A stretch of 64,000 nucleotides of DNA from Plantago major (GCA_026545765.1 CM048840.1:86146877-86210876), one strand, 5' to 3'; counted from the stretch's first letter, positions 1 through 11,676 are shown. A program made the numbers and translations. The notes: a model not told the origin generated them from the letters alone.

Positions 1-468
1 GCTGCTTTGTTTGATTTCCACGGGAAGCTAAAACGAATAGTGAGGATTGAATATTCCGGCTTGCCATTGAAACGAACCTTCTTGTTTGATGTTGAGTGGT
101 ATGATCCTAATCCAGGAGGTACGAGGAAGAACGAGCAGTATGAAATGGTTGATGTGAAGCAAAATAAGAGGTACCGAACCAAGTATGAACCATTTATTCT
201 GGCGACTCAAGCACGACAAGTGGTGTTTCTTGAATATCCAAGCAGGAAACGCGATAAGGCGGAATGGTTAGTTGCGGTACCTATTCGTGCTCGCTCGAAA
301 GTAGAGTACATTGAGAAAGACGACTCAATTACCAACTCGTACCAACAAGAGGATGTCGATAAACAAGCAGAAAATCCCATAGAAGCAAATGATGAGTTGT
401 TTGATCTGCACGAGGACCAATATGTAGACTTAGAGGACGGCGATAATGGTATTTTATGTGTATTATAA
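1..468 (+). CDS. TNP2-like CACTA transposase, C-terminal fragment (DUF4216 domain)
   Basis: The frame is open from base 1 and stops at 468, so the start lies upstream of the window. The fragment shows the DUF4216 pattern that closes plant TNP2-type transposases: a G-K-L-K-R-I-V-R-I-E-Y strand, a segment of the form LFDVEWYDP, then YEPFILATQARQVVFLEYP and an acidic tail. The catalytic core is not in the window. TNP2-type proteins cut and move CACTA elements in the nucleus. The fragment has no internal stop. The domain assignment rests on pattern recognition, not a search. Confidence 0.75.
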   Translation, partial: AALFDFHGKLKRIVRIEYSGLPLKRTFLFDVEWYDPNPGGTRKNEQYEMVDVKQNKRYRTKYEPFILATQARQVVFLEYPSRKRDKAEWLVAVPIRARSKVEYIEKDDSITNSYQQEDVDKQAENPIEANDELFDLHEDQYVDLEDGDNGILCVL

Positions 469-576
469 CAAGTTAGTAGTTGATAACAATTGAGTAATTA
501 TATGTGTTATTATAATTTGTTCTGTATTATAACTCGTACTAACACATTTTATTGTATTTATTACATGTTTTTGCAA

Positions 577-2382
577 ATGTCGCGACAGAGGAAGTCCACC
601 TATCGCTTACGCAACCAGCCGTATGATAGTGCTTGGGGGGCAGGTCGAGGACAGGGAGGGCTCGTAGTCGTGGCGAGGTCTGGATTCTGAGACCCCCCAG
701 CAGTGATAGCGTAGGGCTCTACCATTCAGCCCGGACACATATTGTAGGGCGACCATGACGATTGTCCCTACCTCGTGTTTGATCCACTGAATCCCAACGT
801 CAGGTGGGACGGGTTGCCTGTGATTTTTCCTGCTGGTCCTGCCAAGTAAGTATTATACATTCTTCTTAAATATGTAAAACATAACTTATGATAGTTGACA
901 AGTATAAATTGTTGTACTAAAGTAATATATATTTGTTTCTTGTATCTTATAATTGACAACATTTTATGGCCTCGTGAGGTCCACAACAAACTAGGTGACA
1001 TCTCCCGGAGCAGGAGAGAGCCACCGGGGCAGGGTGGTGAGTGTTGGTCTCACATCTTGGACCGCATGAGGGCCGAGTACTTTGATGAGCTGAGGGTAAG
1101 TTAAAATATGTCATTCATTTATTTGTTATTATAATCGTTTTAATATGAGTGGTATGTTAGCCACTGTATATGAGTGGTATGTTAGCCACTGTATTTGGGT
1201 GATATGTTAGTCACCATTGTGTTAGTAAAATTTAGGACAATGTGAGTGGTATGTTAGCCACTATATGTGAGTGGTATGTTAGCCACTTTGTTTGGGTGAT
1301 ATGTTAGTCACCATATCTGTTATGTTGTTGTATCTTATTAAATTGATGTAACATGGTGACGTTATATATGTATTGACTTTGGATGTTGTATGAAATTGGA
1401 AATGTAGAAGGAGTACTTCATTCCAAGCAGATTGATCCCACAGATCTGACGTGTTTACTTAGTGGGATCTAAAGCTATCTGAGGATATGGTCTGTACTTG
1501 GAAGGCCATTCGGGATCGGAATGGCCCAATGCCTCCACAGGTTGATGCAGCGGAGTGGGTCCTTTGGGATGCCTAATGGCGCCAAACTGATGTCCAGGAC
1601 AATGCCTACATCAACAGACATAACCGGGCGTCTCAGTCTGATGCGGCAGGAAGGGTCGTTCACCACCTTGGGAGTCGATCTACTCTCACTAATTATTACC
1701 AATCGGTAAGTATATATATGTTTTTTTTTCAATCTAGCATTACGTGTATGTATTGTGTCTCTGCTCTATTACTTGCGAGATGATGAATTGTTGACTATAT
1801 ATGTTGTTCAGATCTCACGGGGGGAGGTGACATCTAAGTATGACATCTTCAAGAAGGCCAAGCAGAAGGGCGGGGTATGGACCGACTGCCGGGCCTCGTC
1901 TATTGCGGTATGTATATGTTGCTTAAAGTTTATATTTGTACATTATTACAAGTTATTTTTTAAAAACAGTAACTGATCATGATATCTGCTATTTACGATT
2001 TCAGACTGAGGATGATGCTCAGGTAGAGAGGCAGGAGGAAGAGACGGGTGATGTGCTGTCAACGAAACAAGTTGACAACATCTTCCTAGAGGTCAACAAA
2101 CCGGACAGCAAAGGACGAATATATGGACTCAGGAGCCTCGGTTTGAGCTTGGCTAGTCCGGGGTGCTCCTCATCATCATCCCAGCAGTCTAGACGTCCGG
2201 TTTACACACAGGACCAGGTCTCGAAAATGGTGCAGTCGCAGGTCTGGGAACAGGTTGCAACTCTAACTCAAGAGATGGAGTGGCGCGACAGAGAACGAAG
2301 GGAGGAGAACGAGCGCCTTCGGTTACAGATGGAGCAGTTCATGTCCCGGTTCGGCCAGCACCCACCCCCGTCTGGTAGCTAG
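577..2382 (+). pseudogene. Second CACTA protein (Transposase_24 / TnpA-like), multi-exon and broken
   Basis: A second transposon gene follows the transposase. Visible exons are about 577-845 (ATG at 577, Arg-rich start; donor GTAAGT), about 970-1095 (donor GTAAG), about 1411-1705 (donor GTAAGT), 1812-1907 (acceptor TTCAG, donor GTATGT) and 2005-2382 (acceptor TTTCAG, stop TAG). The third exon holds the typical N-R-x-x-x-S-Q...GRVVHHLGSRS stretch of plant Transposase_24 proteins. The last exon ends in a charged coiled-coil-like segment with regular Glu/Arg spacing. The first exon changes frame after 690 and the third has an in-frame TAA near 1576, so this copy looks inactive. Such proteins are thought to bind the subterminal repeats of the element. 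Confidence 0.6.
1143..1319 (+). repeat. Minisatellite of short inverted-repeat units in the CACTA gene
   Basis: About six copies of a 22-25 bp unit of the form GTGGTATGTTAGCCAC, or the variant GGTGATATGTTAGTCACC, lie in a non-coding gap between two exons of the second CACTA gene. Each unit is itself a small hairpin (GTGG...CCAC or GGTGA...TCACC). Two sub-blocks, about 1147-1225 and 1243-1315, repeat the same order of variants. Confidence 0.7.
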
Positions 2383-2587
2383 TTATGTATATGTACTATG
2401 TACATTCGGATTTATTAGATTTACACTTGTTCGGATAATTTAGACTTATTCTGATATTACATTTTTTATTTATCATTTATTGAAATATTTTCCGTATTAT
2501 TGATTTATTATCGAACATTATATTGATTAAATAGGTGAACTACGAAAAACAAGGATTAATATGAAAAAAAACAAAATTTAAAAAAAA

Positions 2588-3001
2588 ATTAGTGACGGAA
2601 TTTCAGATTCCATCACTAATTCCAAAAATATATTGGGCGACGGATCGCTTCTATCCGTCGCCCAATTTAACGACGGATAGAATCTATCCGTCGTTACATA
2701 AGGCAGACGGATAGATTCTATCCGTCGCCTTATTTAACGACGGAATCTAAATGGGGCGACGGATAGATTCTATCCGTCGTTAAATAAGGCGACGGATAGA
2801 ATCTATCCGTCGCCAATAATCGATTTAAAAAAAAAGAGTAAAAAATGATAATCCGTCGCGAATTGGACGACGGATTATTTATCCGTCGCCACAGCTCCAG
2901 TGGGGCGACGAAATTTCTATCCGTCGCCAGAGCTGGGGCGACGGATCGCTAGTCTGTAGCGACGGATCTATCCGTCGCTACAGACCAGTTTTTTTGTAGT
3001 G
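2588..3001 (+). repeat. CACTA 3' subterminal palindrome block and terminal repeat
   Basis: The block holds about nine imperfect palindromes built on GCGACGGATAGA and TCTATCCGTCGC, separated by short A/T spacers. The terminal repeat is at about 2985-3001. Dense subterminal repeats are the known binding sites of TnpA-type proteins in CACTA elements. The same word family recurs in the non-autonomous element at 60078-61158, which links the two as one family. Confidence 0.85.
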
Positions 3002-3197
3002 AGTATATTGTAGTGCAACACGAAATTGGTCTCATAGACTTCATCTCATTAGCATCCTTCATCTTCGGGATTAAATTCACCAACGTGCAATTAATCGCTT
3101 TGTAAAGTCGACTATGTACAAAGAAATCTTACACAGCTGCATAAAGATCGTCCTTAATCAGATCCCAGCTAACCTTGAAAAATTTGGCATTAAAGCC
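3002..3197 (-). pseudogene. LINE reverse transcriptase fragment (continues the LINE at 19350-21438)
   Basis: Read on the minus strand, this piece gives the start of a plant LINE reverse transcriptase: about 20 residues of linker with a K-V-S-W motif, a C-T-L-V-N-L-I-P-K block, and a M-R-P-I-S-C-C-T-T block that is hallmark sequence of the family. It continues the reading broken at 19350 by the Sirevirus. The shared 5 bp AAGCC at 3193-3197 and 19350-19354 is the TSD. One in-frame TAA interrupts the segment. The remaining reverse transcriptase would lie left of the CACTA element, outside the window. Confidence 0.85.
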
Positions 3198-4897
3198 TGT
3201 TGGTCCAGATAACGGCAAAGTAAAAGACTAGAGGGGGGGGTGAATAGTCTTTTAAAACTTTTGTCGATAAAAACTATTTCTCAGATATCTGAGTAGATAT
3301 CTGATACTTATAATCAGAGCGCGGAAGACTTAAGATAGATAAGTGCAGAAACAGTTAAAGTGTGTGTGTGTGTGTGTTGCTGAAATGTAAGTACAGAAAA
3401 GTAAATAACACAGCAAGTATTGTGGTATCTGGAGGTGGCGTAATCCTCCAACTAATCCACTTCGGTCTTCCAAAAACCTAGAATTCACTAGAGTAGATAA
3501 TTGAGGTCACCTTACAAAAATCCTATTCTAAGATTCCTTAAACAGATGGTTCCCAACCAAATGTTCCCCCTGAGTTGTTCCCCGGCTTTCACAGCCAAGT
3601 ACTTCCTGTACTCAGAAACCTTTTTGAGCTATTCCCTAGCTTCCCAAGCTAAGTACTTCCTGTGCTCAATAACCTTGGAGTTATTCCTTAGTTACCCAAA
3701 TCAAGTACTTCCTATACTCCGTTAACCTTGGAGTTATTCCCTGATTTTTCAAACTAAGTACTTCCTGTACTCCACGCCAGTGATGGTGTTGGTTTCGGTT
3801 TGAGTTGTCAGATGAGCTTCTTTAATAACTTTTCAGTTAATCAGATAACTCTGTGAATCAAGTATACTTAATACACTTTGCAATGTATGGTATCTTGTTC
3901 TTTTTACTGACCCAAGTCTTAGATAAGTGTTCAAGAGAATGAATCTCAGATACTTGATCTTTCGTTTCAACTCTTTCACAGATAGCTGTGCTTGTTTAGG
4001 ATCAGGACACTTAGAACTTTAGTGCTACTTAAGATCAAGAGCTTTGGTCGCAACAGAAAGCTTTGAGGATAAGTAATTTGCTTTGAGAGAGTAAGATGTT
4101 CAGTAAGTTCTGTGTTTCAGCGTCGTGTCTTCTCAAGCTGTCTAAGTGTTGATATTTATAGATGAATTTGAGTGTCGTTTGAATAGTATCCGTTAGGCTC
4201 AAATTCAAACTATAGATATCTGTATAATCTTTATGTGTTTTGTCTTCTTCTTGAAGTCATCGTTGCTTTTGTTCAGACATCTCTGTCCGTGCATTAAATG
4301 CATTGTACTATACTTTTTGTCCTGTAGTGCCAACGGAACTATGCTTTGTATCAGAGACTAGTATTATCTGATTCTTTGCACGTCCTTATCTTCAATCTTC
4401 AGATACCACTTTTATTGAAACAACTTTGTTTCCAATATATATATTTCTGTTTCAGAAATGTGGTTAAAGCTCAAGGTATCTGAGAATAGATATCTGTGGA
4501 CACTTTCCTTGTTTTCAGATAGACCTTTCATTTCTCAGATATCTCTTGTGACACAGTTTGTTTAAAACTATTTGTGTCTTCAAGATATCTGGATAAGGTA
4601 TTTGAAAAACTGTTTCAGTAATCTTGTGCAGTTTCTTCAAGTCTTCAATGTCGTTGAGCTTGTTCTGCTTGGATGTCTTCTTCTTGGTCTTCTCTTCATA
4701 AAATAAAAATTACATTTTGAGACCTAACATCCTATACAAGATTAGCTAGACTATCATACTTAGTGGGTTTCCTCTTTTACAATGTTCAAGTGAACCAAGA
4801 GTACTAATCACCTTTCTGAGACTAAGATAAGTCATCATGTTGCTGATCAAAATCTAAACAGATATTTCTGACAAAATATCTAACAAATTTCCTAACA
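3198..4897 (-). repeat. 3' LTR of the Sirevirus-like element
   Basis: This LTR is 1700 bp, begins TGTTAGG and ends CCAACA in element orientation. It matches 17659-19349 almost base for base. The differences seen are mostly single substitutions, a longer (TG)n run near 3362, and a different G-run near 3232. Many ATATCTGAGA-type words are scattered through it. Confidence 0.92.
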
Positions 4898-4912
4898 AAT
4901 TTCCCCCTTTTT
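4898..4912 (-). promoter_or_regulatory. Polypurine tract
   Basis: Read on the minus strand, the sequence directly before the 3' LTR is AAAAAGGGGGAAATT. This is the expected second-strand primer of an LTR retrotransposon, in the expected position. Confidence 0.85.
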
Positions 4913-5284
4913 GATCAGTCAACGATGACTATCTGACCTATTACAAATCTGGATGAGTGAACAATCCAACACTTAATCATTTCTTAAGATTTTTCAAATC
5001 ATTCAATTAAGTGCAGAAAGTAGACATCAACCAAATCACAAGGTGTGATCTTTGCTGACAAGTTATCTTTTATAGAATACTATCTGAGAGTAAGTTCTTC
5101 AGATAAGTTACAAAGAGAGATTACAGATAACTTCAATACATAAACCAAGTTTAGCTCAGTCAGCAAAAATACAAAAATACATAGTAAATTAGGACAACAG
5201 GAGTAACCAAGCTCCAAGTAAACATCCTAATAGACTAGTCTTCAAGTCTTCAACTCTTCAAGTCTTCAATAGTAGTTCTATGGA

Positions 5285-6391
5285 TCAGTCTGCAAATTTC
5301 CTATCTCCAAACCTTTTGATGTCATCAGAATAATCATACAGAAGTGTTCTGACGAGCATCTCAGTGTCTCTGGCAAATCCACAGACCTCTTTGTAGGTTT
5401 TGGTAGGATTTTTCTTGACAAAATGTTTGACCCACAGATACTTTCCCCACTTCCAGGCATGCTCTATTCTGATATCTGAAAGCTTGAAGTATTCGTAGAT
5501 AATCCTCAGATATTTGATGTCACCCTTGTATTGATCTTCAGTTAGATAGAACGACTCATAGGGTTCCACAGTGAGTCTTGCTCTTGTGCCTGTTCCTGTG
5601 ATATTCAGAATTCTGTGCACATCATCTGGCTTTCCATATGGACATTCATCAGAGAGGTCCTTTCTCATGGCTTCAGTTCTCTTGACAACTTCAAAATCCA
5701 ACCAGGCTTTAATGTGATTGGTGTTGATCAAGGTTGGCTTATCTTTTCTCCATGCCATAAGTTGTTTATGGATTGGTTCTGGAAATCTTGAATTTACCAG
5801 TAGATGCTTAAGTTCCAGAATCCAATAGCCATTTTTCTGATTGATGCACCTGTAGACAGAGGAATCATTGTCATACTTCACATACTCTATTTTGGCTTCT
5901 TCTGGCCTGAGTGGAAGTTGACTTTGTCTTTGCTCAGCTCTCAGTCTGTTCCTTCTCTGTCTTGAATTCTCTTTGGGGTTGTTGCTTGAAGAACCACCCT
6001 GGATAGACTTGGTATTTCCAGAGGGTGTTTTAGCTGCTAGGGGCTTTGCAGCTATGGGCTCAGTTAGGCTTTCAATTTTCCTTTTTCTGTGAAGAGGAGC
6101 TTCATCTTCATCAGTTTCCTCATCATCATCAAGATTAAATCTTGTGAGAGTTTTACAGCCTTCTTCATTGCCCAGGGACTTGATTTTGCCTTCTTCTTCT
6201 TCAGAAGATTCATCAATCCCTTTAACTTGTCTTCTCCTTGGAGCCTTGGTACTCCTTGGAGGTTTCTGTGCCATGAACCTTGTTATCATTGTAGTTCCTT
6301 CAGTAGGTTTCTGGGAAGCAGCTACTATTTGCAAAGCAGCTTGGCTTGAGGAGGGTTCATTGATTCTGAGTGGTGGCTGGGAAGTTTTCAT
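5285..6391 (-). CDS. Post-pol protein, C-terminal part (Sirevirus ORF3 region), unknown function
   Basis: This is an open frame of 368 residues with no internal stop, the longest intact frame of the element after pol. Residues 1-160 are low-complexity, charged and Ser-rich, with runs of acidic residues (ESSEEEEG and DDDEETDEDE) and a basic R-Q-R-R-N-R-L-R patch. Residues about 165-368 look folded, with many aromatic residues, and include the segment WKWGKYLWVKHFVKKNP. A similar W-G-K-Y...F-V-K-K motif occurs in the upstream post-pol frame at 9890-10306. I do not recognise a catalytic domain. Position behind pol matches the env-like/ORF3 location of Sireviruses, but I see no clear signal peptide or membrane anchor, so an envelope role is not supported. 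The ATG at 6391 may be internal to a longer broken frame. Confidence 0.6.
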   Translation of the reverse strand: MKTSQPPLRINEPSSSQAALQIVAASQKPTEGTTMITRFMAQKPPRSTKAPRRRQVKGIDESSEEEEGKIKSLGNEEGCKTLTRFNLDDDEETDEDEAPLHRKRKIESLTEPIAAKPLAAKTPSGNTKSIQGGSSSNNPKENSRQRRNRLRAEQRQSQLPLRPEEAKIEYVKYDNDSSVYRCINQKNGYWILELKHLLVNSRFPEPIHKQLMAWRKDKPTLINTNHIKAWLDFEVVKRTEAMRKDLSDECPYGKPDDVHRILNITGTGTRARLTVEPYESFYLTEDQYKGDIKYLRIIYEYFKLSDIRIEHAWKWGKYLWVKHFVKKNPTKTYKEVCGFARDTEMLVRTLLYDYSDDIKRFGDRKFAD

Positions 6392-6609
6392 GTTTCTTCT
6401 TCCTCTCTGAGCCGCACTTTGACTCAGTTATTCTTGTTTTCTTCTCCTTCTTCCCATTCCCCCTGACTTTGAGGTCCAGATTTGTACACTCTTTCCCCCT
6501 TAGTCATTGTTGGCTGACTCAGTCTCATAAAAGAATCTGAGAGTGAGTTAAAATGACCTTGTAAATAATTATAGGCAGTGATCAACTTCTGAAGTTCGGC
6601 TTTGAGCTC

Positions 6610-9600
6610 CTAATTTTGCTTGATAAGTCCATTGTCCTTATCAGTGAGCTCTGTCAATGGGCCTAGGATGGCATCTGCTTTTCCAGCAGTGTAACTTGCC
6701 TCTTGGAAAGCTTTTTCAGCTAAAGACGCATCATCGTCCCTTATCATTCTCAGATCTTTCTGAGCAATGACTATGCTAGTTGTTCTCTGAGTGATGAGCT
6801 CAGTGAACTTTTTCATTTCAGAGGGGACGGAGGCAATTACTTCCTTGTTTTGTGAAGACATTTCCTTTTTCAGATGAGCCAGTACTTGGTATCTGTTCAT
6901 GTATTCATGGGAGTGGACATTTGGCAGTTTGCTGAATATTGCAGGAGCAATCAGCTTCCTTTTCAAGTGAGAGACCGCTACATGTTCATTGCGGTGCTCT
7001 GCCAAAGTCTTGTCTTCTTCATCATCTGAGTAATCAGCCCAGTGATCTTCATCCTCTTGGACATTCTCATCGATTGTATCGAGTCCAGCAACCATCTCAG
7101 AGATTGGTTTCTTTCCTTTCTGGGAGGAGGATGGTACTTCTTTTGAAGATGATGCAGCCTTAGCATCATGCTTGACTTGAATACTTCTTGATGTCGAGTT
7201 CTTTGGTGATAGCATTCACAGCATCCTGTAGCTCTTTAACCTCAGAGTAAGCAATCATTTCTTGTAAGTATTGATCTTGTAGTTGATCAAGCTTGTCTCT
7301 GGATCTAGCTATTTGATCTTCCAGTTGAAGATGGAGCTGTTGTTCTTCTTCCAACAGTTGTTTGAGTTGAGCAGTTCTGGTTTGAGTGTTTAATATTTTC
7401 TGATTGGTTTCTTCAGAAAGCTCAACTACTTGTTCAGTAGTAACTGGGTGTTGGGAAGATGGATGAGTAGATTTCTGAGGAGATGGGGACGGAGATTTCT
7501 GTGAAGTCTTCTCAGTGTGCTTTTCAGTAGCTGAGGCATTATTCCTTAGCGAAATTCCTCCGGTCCCTGGTGCAGGGGCATCATCATCATCCTTTTTGTC
7601 TGTGTCATCCTTTTGGTGATGGTCAGTGGGAGGTTCATTGAAGTCATTTTCGTTTATCTCTTCCTCCTCATCATCTTCAAATACAAGATTGATCACTTCA
7701 GGAATAGTGATCTTCTGCCCATTAACCTCTTCTTGTTCAGAAGGTATAAATTGCAGAGTTTGGGGAATCGGCTTGAATGCCATCTGTAATCTTGTCGACC
7801 ATCTGCTTCAAGGCTTGTATCAAATCAGGCGCCACTTCTCCGGAGAAATCCTTATGCAATAGAGTCATGCGTAATCTTGCTCGGTAGGAACATTGCATGG
7901 ATATATGTCTCCAAGTCAAGAGCTCGTGCTCGTCTGTTTGGTTGATCTGTGATTCTCAATATTTCAGATAGATCAGAGCACCTTAACCTTTGCCATTTCT
8001 CGAAGCATTGAATATGCTTTGGCAGGGTGTGAGCTTTGAAGAAGAGAAGTAGGTCCCTTTTCTCATCATTGGGAGCCTGCTTTGCACTTGTTTGAGCCTG
8101 AAAGAAAGAGTTTTGAGTGAGCTTCAAAACTTTTATAGATATCTGAGTAGAAGTGTAGTTTAGTTTCTGAGTTACCTGAGTAAGTACTTCAAGCTCAGAG
8201 ACTTGTGCTACTGAGACAATTGGTGTCTCAGATATTTTGTTGTGAGGCGGAGACTTGGAAGTCTGGTCCTCATCAACCTTTCTTTCTTGAACCTGAGAAT
8301 TAAAATTATCACAATACTTAGGAAATTTTATCAAGAAAACTTTAAGTGACAAGTCAGATATCTGAGAGGTCAATTACCTCCATGGGAGGCTCAGATACTT
8401 GTCTCTCAGAGACTTGTGATCTGGAATCTTTTCTTGTGATGAAGGCCTTGATGCCTCATCAATTTCCATAGGTGCGAGGATGTCGCAACTCATCCTTGCA
8501 CTTCTACTCGAGTGAGCTTTGTGAGTAGAAAGCATTGAATAATTTAGAAGAAGTTTTAGTTAACCCAAGGTGAAGAATATTTATCATTGATTTTCATATA
8601 CCTTCATCTTGGAAGGCTTAATGATTCATTCTTGAAACCTTGTCGGTTTCTGGGTTTTCTTCTGGCATTTCTGCCTTATCTTCATCTTTCTCAGTTGGAG
8701 CCTGTTAGAAACATTCACTTAATTGGTTAAGTAAATTATCATATAACTAGAAAATGACAACTTAAGAAACATTTTATCACCTGTAGGACAGGCTCAGATT
8801 TCTTAAGAGGTGAGGTTGATGAGACCTCTTTCTCAGTTTCTGAGGCAAGCTTTCCAGCTTCCTCTTGTCCTTGTGTTTCTAACTTAGCCTGTAACAAAGA
8901 ATTTCGATAAATAACAAGATGTACAAGCATAAAATTTGCACAAGATAAGAGTTAAACCATTCAACTACCTGATCCATGTCAGGCTGATTGGTCTCTGAAA
9001 CTTGTGACCTTTCTATACATTGGTCTTCTTGTTCCAGTAATTCTTCTTTGTTTGAAGTTTCAGGTACTTCACACCTTTCCTGAGTATGCAACTCAGTTGC
9101 CTCCCCGGGTTGATCATTCTGAGTAGATGTCTCAGTTTGATCCCTCTCATTGAGTTGGGGAACCTGCTCTTTTGCAGGATTTTCTTCAGCATACTGCATT
9201 GCTGGTAATTCAAAATGGAGTTCATTTACCATTTCATCAACCACTTGTGGCTGTTGTGGTTGTTGTGTTTGTGGTTGTTGTGGTTGTCTGGAAGCAGAGG
9301 ATTGGTCAGTAGAATGTTCTTCCAGATTTTTAGATGTGGCATTTTCATCAGCATCTGCCAGCACTAAATTGCCACTCATCAGGGCTTCTTGAAGTTGTGC
9401 ATAAGAAACGTTCCCTGATGAAGTATTTGTACCAACAACCTTTGCTATAGGTGCTTGTTCAGCAACCTGTGGTGTAGGTTCTTTTTCAGATACCTTTTCA
9501 CCAGTTACTATTTCAGTAACCTTAGCCCTCTTTGCTCTTTCTAGGACTTGAGAGATGACTAGTTCATCATCTTCATCGTCAGAGCTCTCATCAGCATTAG

Positions 9601-9820
9601 GAACTGATTGGTCCATAACTCCTGCGGTTTCTGCAGATAGGGCTTGGTGTTTTTCACCACTTTTGGCAGCATTTATGAGTTCATCAGCAAGGCATTCTGC
9701 ATTAGTCGCAACATTTCTGAACGCACTTTCTCTTGCTGAGTCTACTTGTGCAGTAGTTGATGATTCTTTTGCAGCATTGATGAGTTGATCTGCCTTTATC
9801 AGTTCATCGGCAAGGCCTGT
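6610..9820 (-). pseudogene. Post-pol region of the Sirevirus, middle part: broken acidic and coiled-coil frames
   Basis: Overlapping minus-strand frames (9616-8879, 8373-7852, 7783-7166, 7215-6610) together look like one long coding region cut by frameshifts and stops. The part near 9300 has a Gln/Pro repeat (QPQQPQ type). The whole stretch is rich in Glu, Ser, Thr and Gln. The part near 7250-7400 is a heptad-like coiled coil (TAQLKQLLEEEQQLHLQLED). A weaker helical, Lys-rich segment lies near 6650-6900. No known domain is recognised. The regular spacing of TCAGAT/CTGAG words in the DNA resembles that of the LTR, so part of this region could be repeat-derived rather than selected protein. Confidence 0.5.
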
Positions 9821-9889
9821 AGATATCTGAGAATCGACAACCTCTTTGGGTGTGTCTTCTGATTTGCCAGCAGACTTCTTTCTTGAAGT

Positions 9890-10886
9890 TCAGGCTTCTT
9901 GGTATAACATTTTCTTGGATACCTTTTCAGACTTTCGCTTCTTAGAACCTTTCTGAGACCCAGTAACCTTTTTCATCAAGTTTGTATACTCATATTTGTA
10001 GAGTAGGTTACTGTTGGCTATTTCAGCCGTCTCTCTGAGCTTAATGCCAAGCTTCTCCAGCAAGTAGCATATCTTCAGACCATAGCCTACTGTGGCCTTT
10101 GGCTCAGCTAGTCCTTTGGCAATTTTAGGCTCGAAGCCTTGAATCTTCTTCACAAACTTCATGAAGGCGTACTTTCCCCAGTTAAAAGGGTTTTCCAGCC
10201 TTTTGTCTTGTTGATTCAGCAAGAACATCATGATCCATCGTTCTTGGCTTATTTGGTCAGCACCTCCTTGTAGACCATCAAAGCATCTGTGAAGAATGCA
10301 AGCCAATACATCCAGTGAACCATCAGATGTCTGGTTCGGATGTCAGCAAGCTTGAACTCAGTGGGTGTATCTGATTTTTCAAGATCACACACATCACTGT
10401 ACAATTTGTTAACACCTTCAAGGAGATCATCATCCTTGGTGTTTATTTCAAAATCCTTTCCAAGATTTTGAAACTCAAACAACTTACAGAAAGTTGTTAA
10501 GTCCAGAAGGATTTCCTTTCCTTGGACTGAGGTTTTAACAGACACTATTTCAGTGCCTTCAGAAACACAGGAAATTATCCTGGAGTTGTTGTAGAATTCC
10601 AACACATCGAGTGATGAAATTCCACTAGGGCGAGCAGATAGAAAACCCTTGATTTGTGCCTTTTCAAGCATGTCAAGAATTAGCTTTACATCGACTTGGT
10701 TTCTATTGCGACCGTGAGGTATTCTCAACCATGGCACCACCCCAAATCATTCTGTGATTTGAAGTCCAGTGGTCGATTAAAATCTCCTACCAGTCGGTTG
10801 TTCACAATAACCAACTCTGGTGCTTGCTTTTCAGCAGTACCAGTGGAGGATTGAGATTTCAGTGTGGTTGAACTTTTAGGGGCCAT
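9890..10886 (-). pseudogene. Post-pol protein, N-terminal part, resembling the 'putative plant transposon protein' domain
   Basis: An ATG at 10886-10884 opens a frame of about 50 residues that stops near 10737. The reading then continues in another frame (10740-10249) and a third (10306-9890). The second frame has the pattern LEFYNNSRIISC...VQGKEILLDLTTFCKLFEF, which resembles a domain annotated in many plant genomes as a putative plant transposon protein (PF20167-like). The third frame has NWGKYAFMKFVKK and a Lys-rich C-terminus. About 790 bp without a clear frame separate this region from the RNase H end of pol. At least two frameshifts make the copy inactive. The family call is from memory of the pattern; a profile search would decide it. 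Confidence 0.5.
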
Positions 10887-11676
10887 CTCTTTATATAGTG
10901 TAGGGATTTTAAATTGGTGTTAGAAAGAGATTTGATTCAGTAATTCTTTGCAGAAAAACTTAATCTTGATTTGCAGAGATTGTAGAAGGTTTGCAGAGAA
11001 TCAAGAGAAGGTTTTGCTATTTTTGTGCAAGTCTGAATGTTGGATTAGGCGAAAGTGATCTCTTTTGCCAAAATCCTATATATATAGCGTAATTCTAACA
11101 AACATATACACACAAATTGGTTTTGTATGTATGTATCATGAATTGCGTGGCGTGGGTAAAAGTTTGTTCGGCATTAAATGCATAGTGGGCCACGTCTGAA
11201 TTTCAACAGTCCACTATTTACAAAGAATTAATTTCGTCCGTTAAGATCAAACGCTTAATTTCATCAAGGGTCACCATTGCTTCTTCAGCAATGATCACAA
11301 TCAGCAATTGTGATTGTGCCCAATTAATGAATTTTGGCGATTTGCTATCTGAATCACAATTCTGTGTGACTAAGAACACTGTTTGTATCTGAGTCTATCT
11401 CATACTCAATATTTGTCCAAGTTTTACACAAAGATAGAAATAATACAAATTTTAAGAGAGTAGTTGACTGCAGACAGTTGTACTATTCTCTTTTGTGTTC
11501 CCCCTCACTGAGTGAACTAGATATCTGAGTTCCCGTCTCAGAGATCTTAAGCTGTCTTTTTGCTCTTTAGCCTTTTTGACTTCTGGATACCTGTTCCAGT
11601 TTTCTCTTTTCTCTTCTCTGGATGCCCGTTCCAGATACCTCTTCTCTGGATGCCCGTTCCAGATTCCTGAACTCTT

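Larger units (their letters stand above)
1..3001 (+). mobile_element. En/Spm (CACTA) DNA transposon, 3' part; 5' end outside the window
   Basis: The element carries the C-terminal end of a TNP2-type transposase reading frame, then a second multi-exon frame of Transposase_24 type, then a subterminal block of GCGACGGATA...TATCCGTCGC palindromes. It ends in TTTTTTTGTAGTG at 3001, the reverse complement of a CACTACAAAAAAA terminus. Everything to the right of 3001 reads as LINE coding sequence on the minus strand, so the element sits inside that LINE. The 3-bp TSD cannot be confirmed because the left end is missing. The second frame has an internal stop, so this copy is probably not fully functional. 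Confidence 0.85.

Noticed and set aside
3501..3725. 74-residue frame in the LTR
   Set aside because: It translates a local repeat (AAGTACTTCCTGTACTC type) and changes in the other LTR by small indels.
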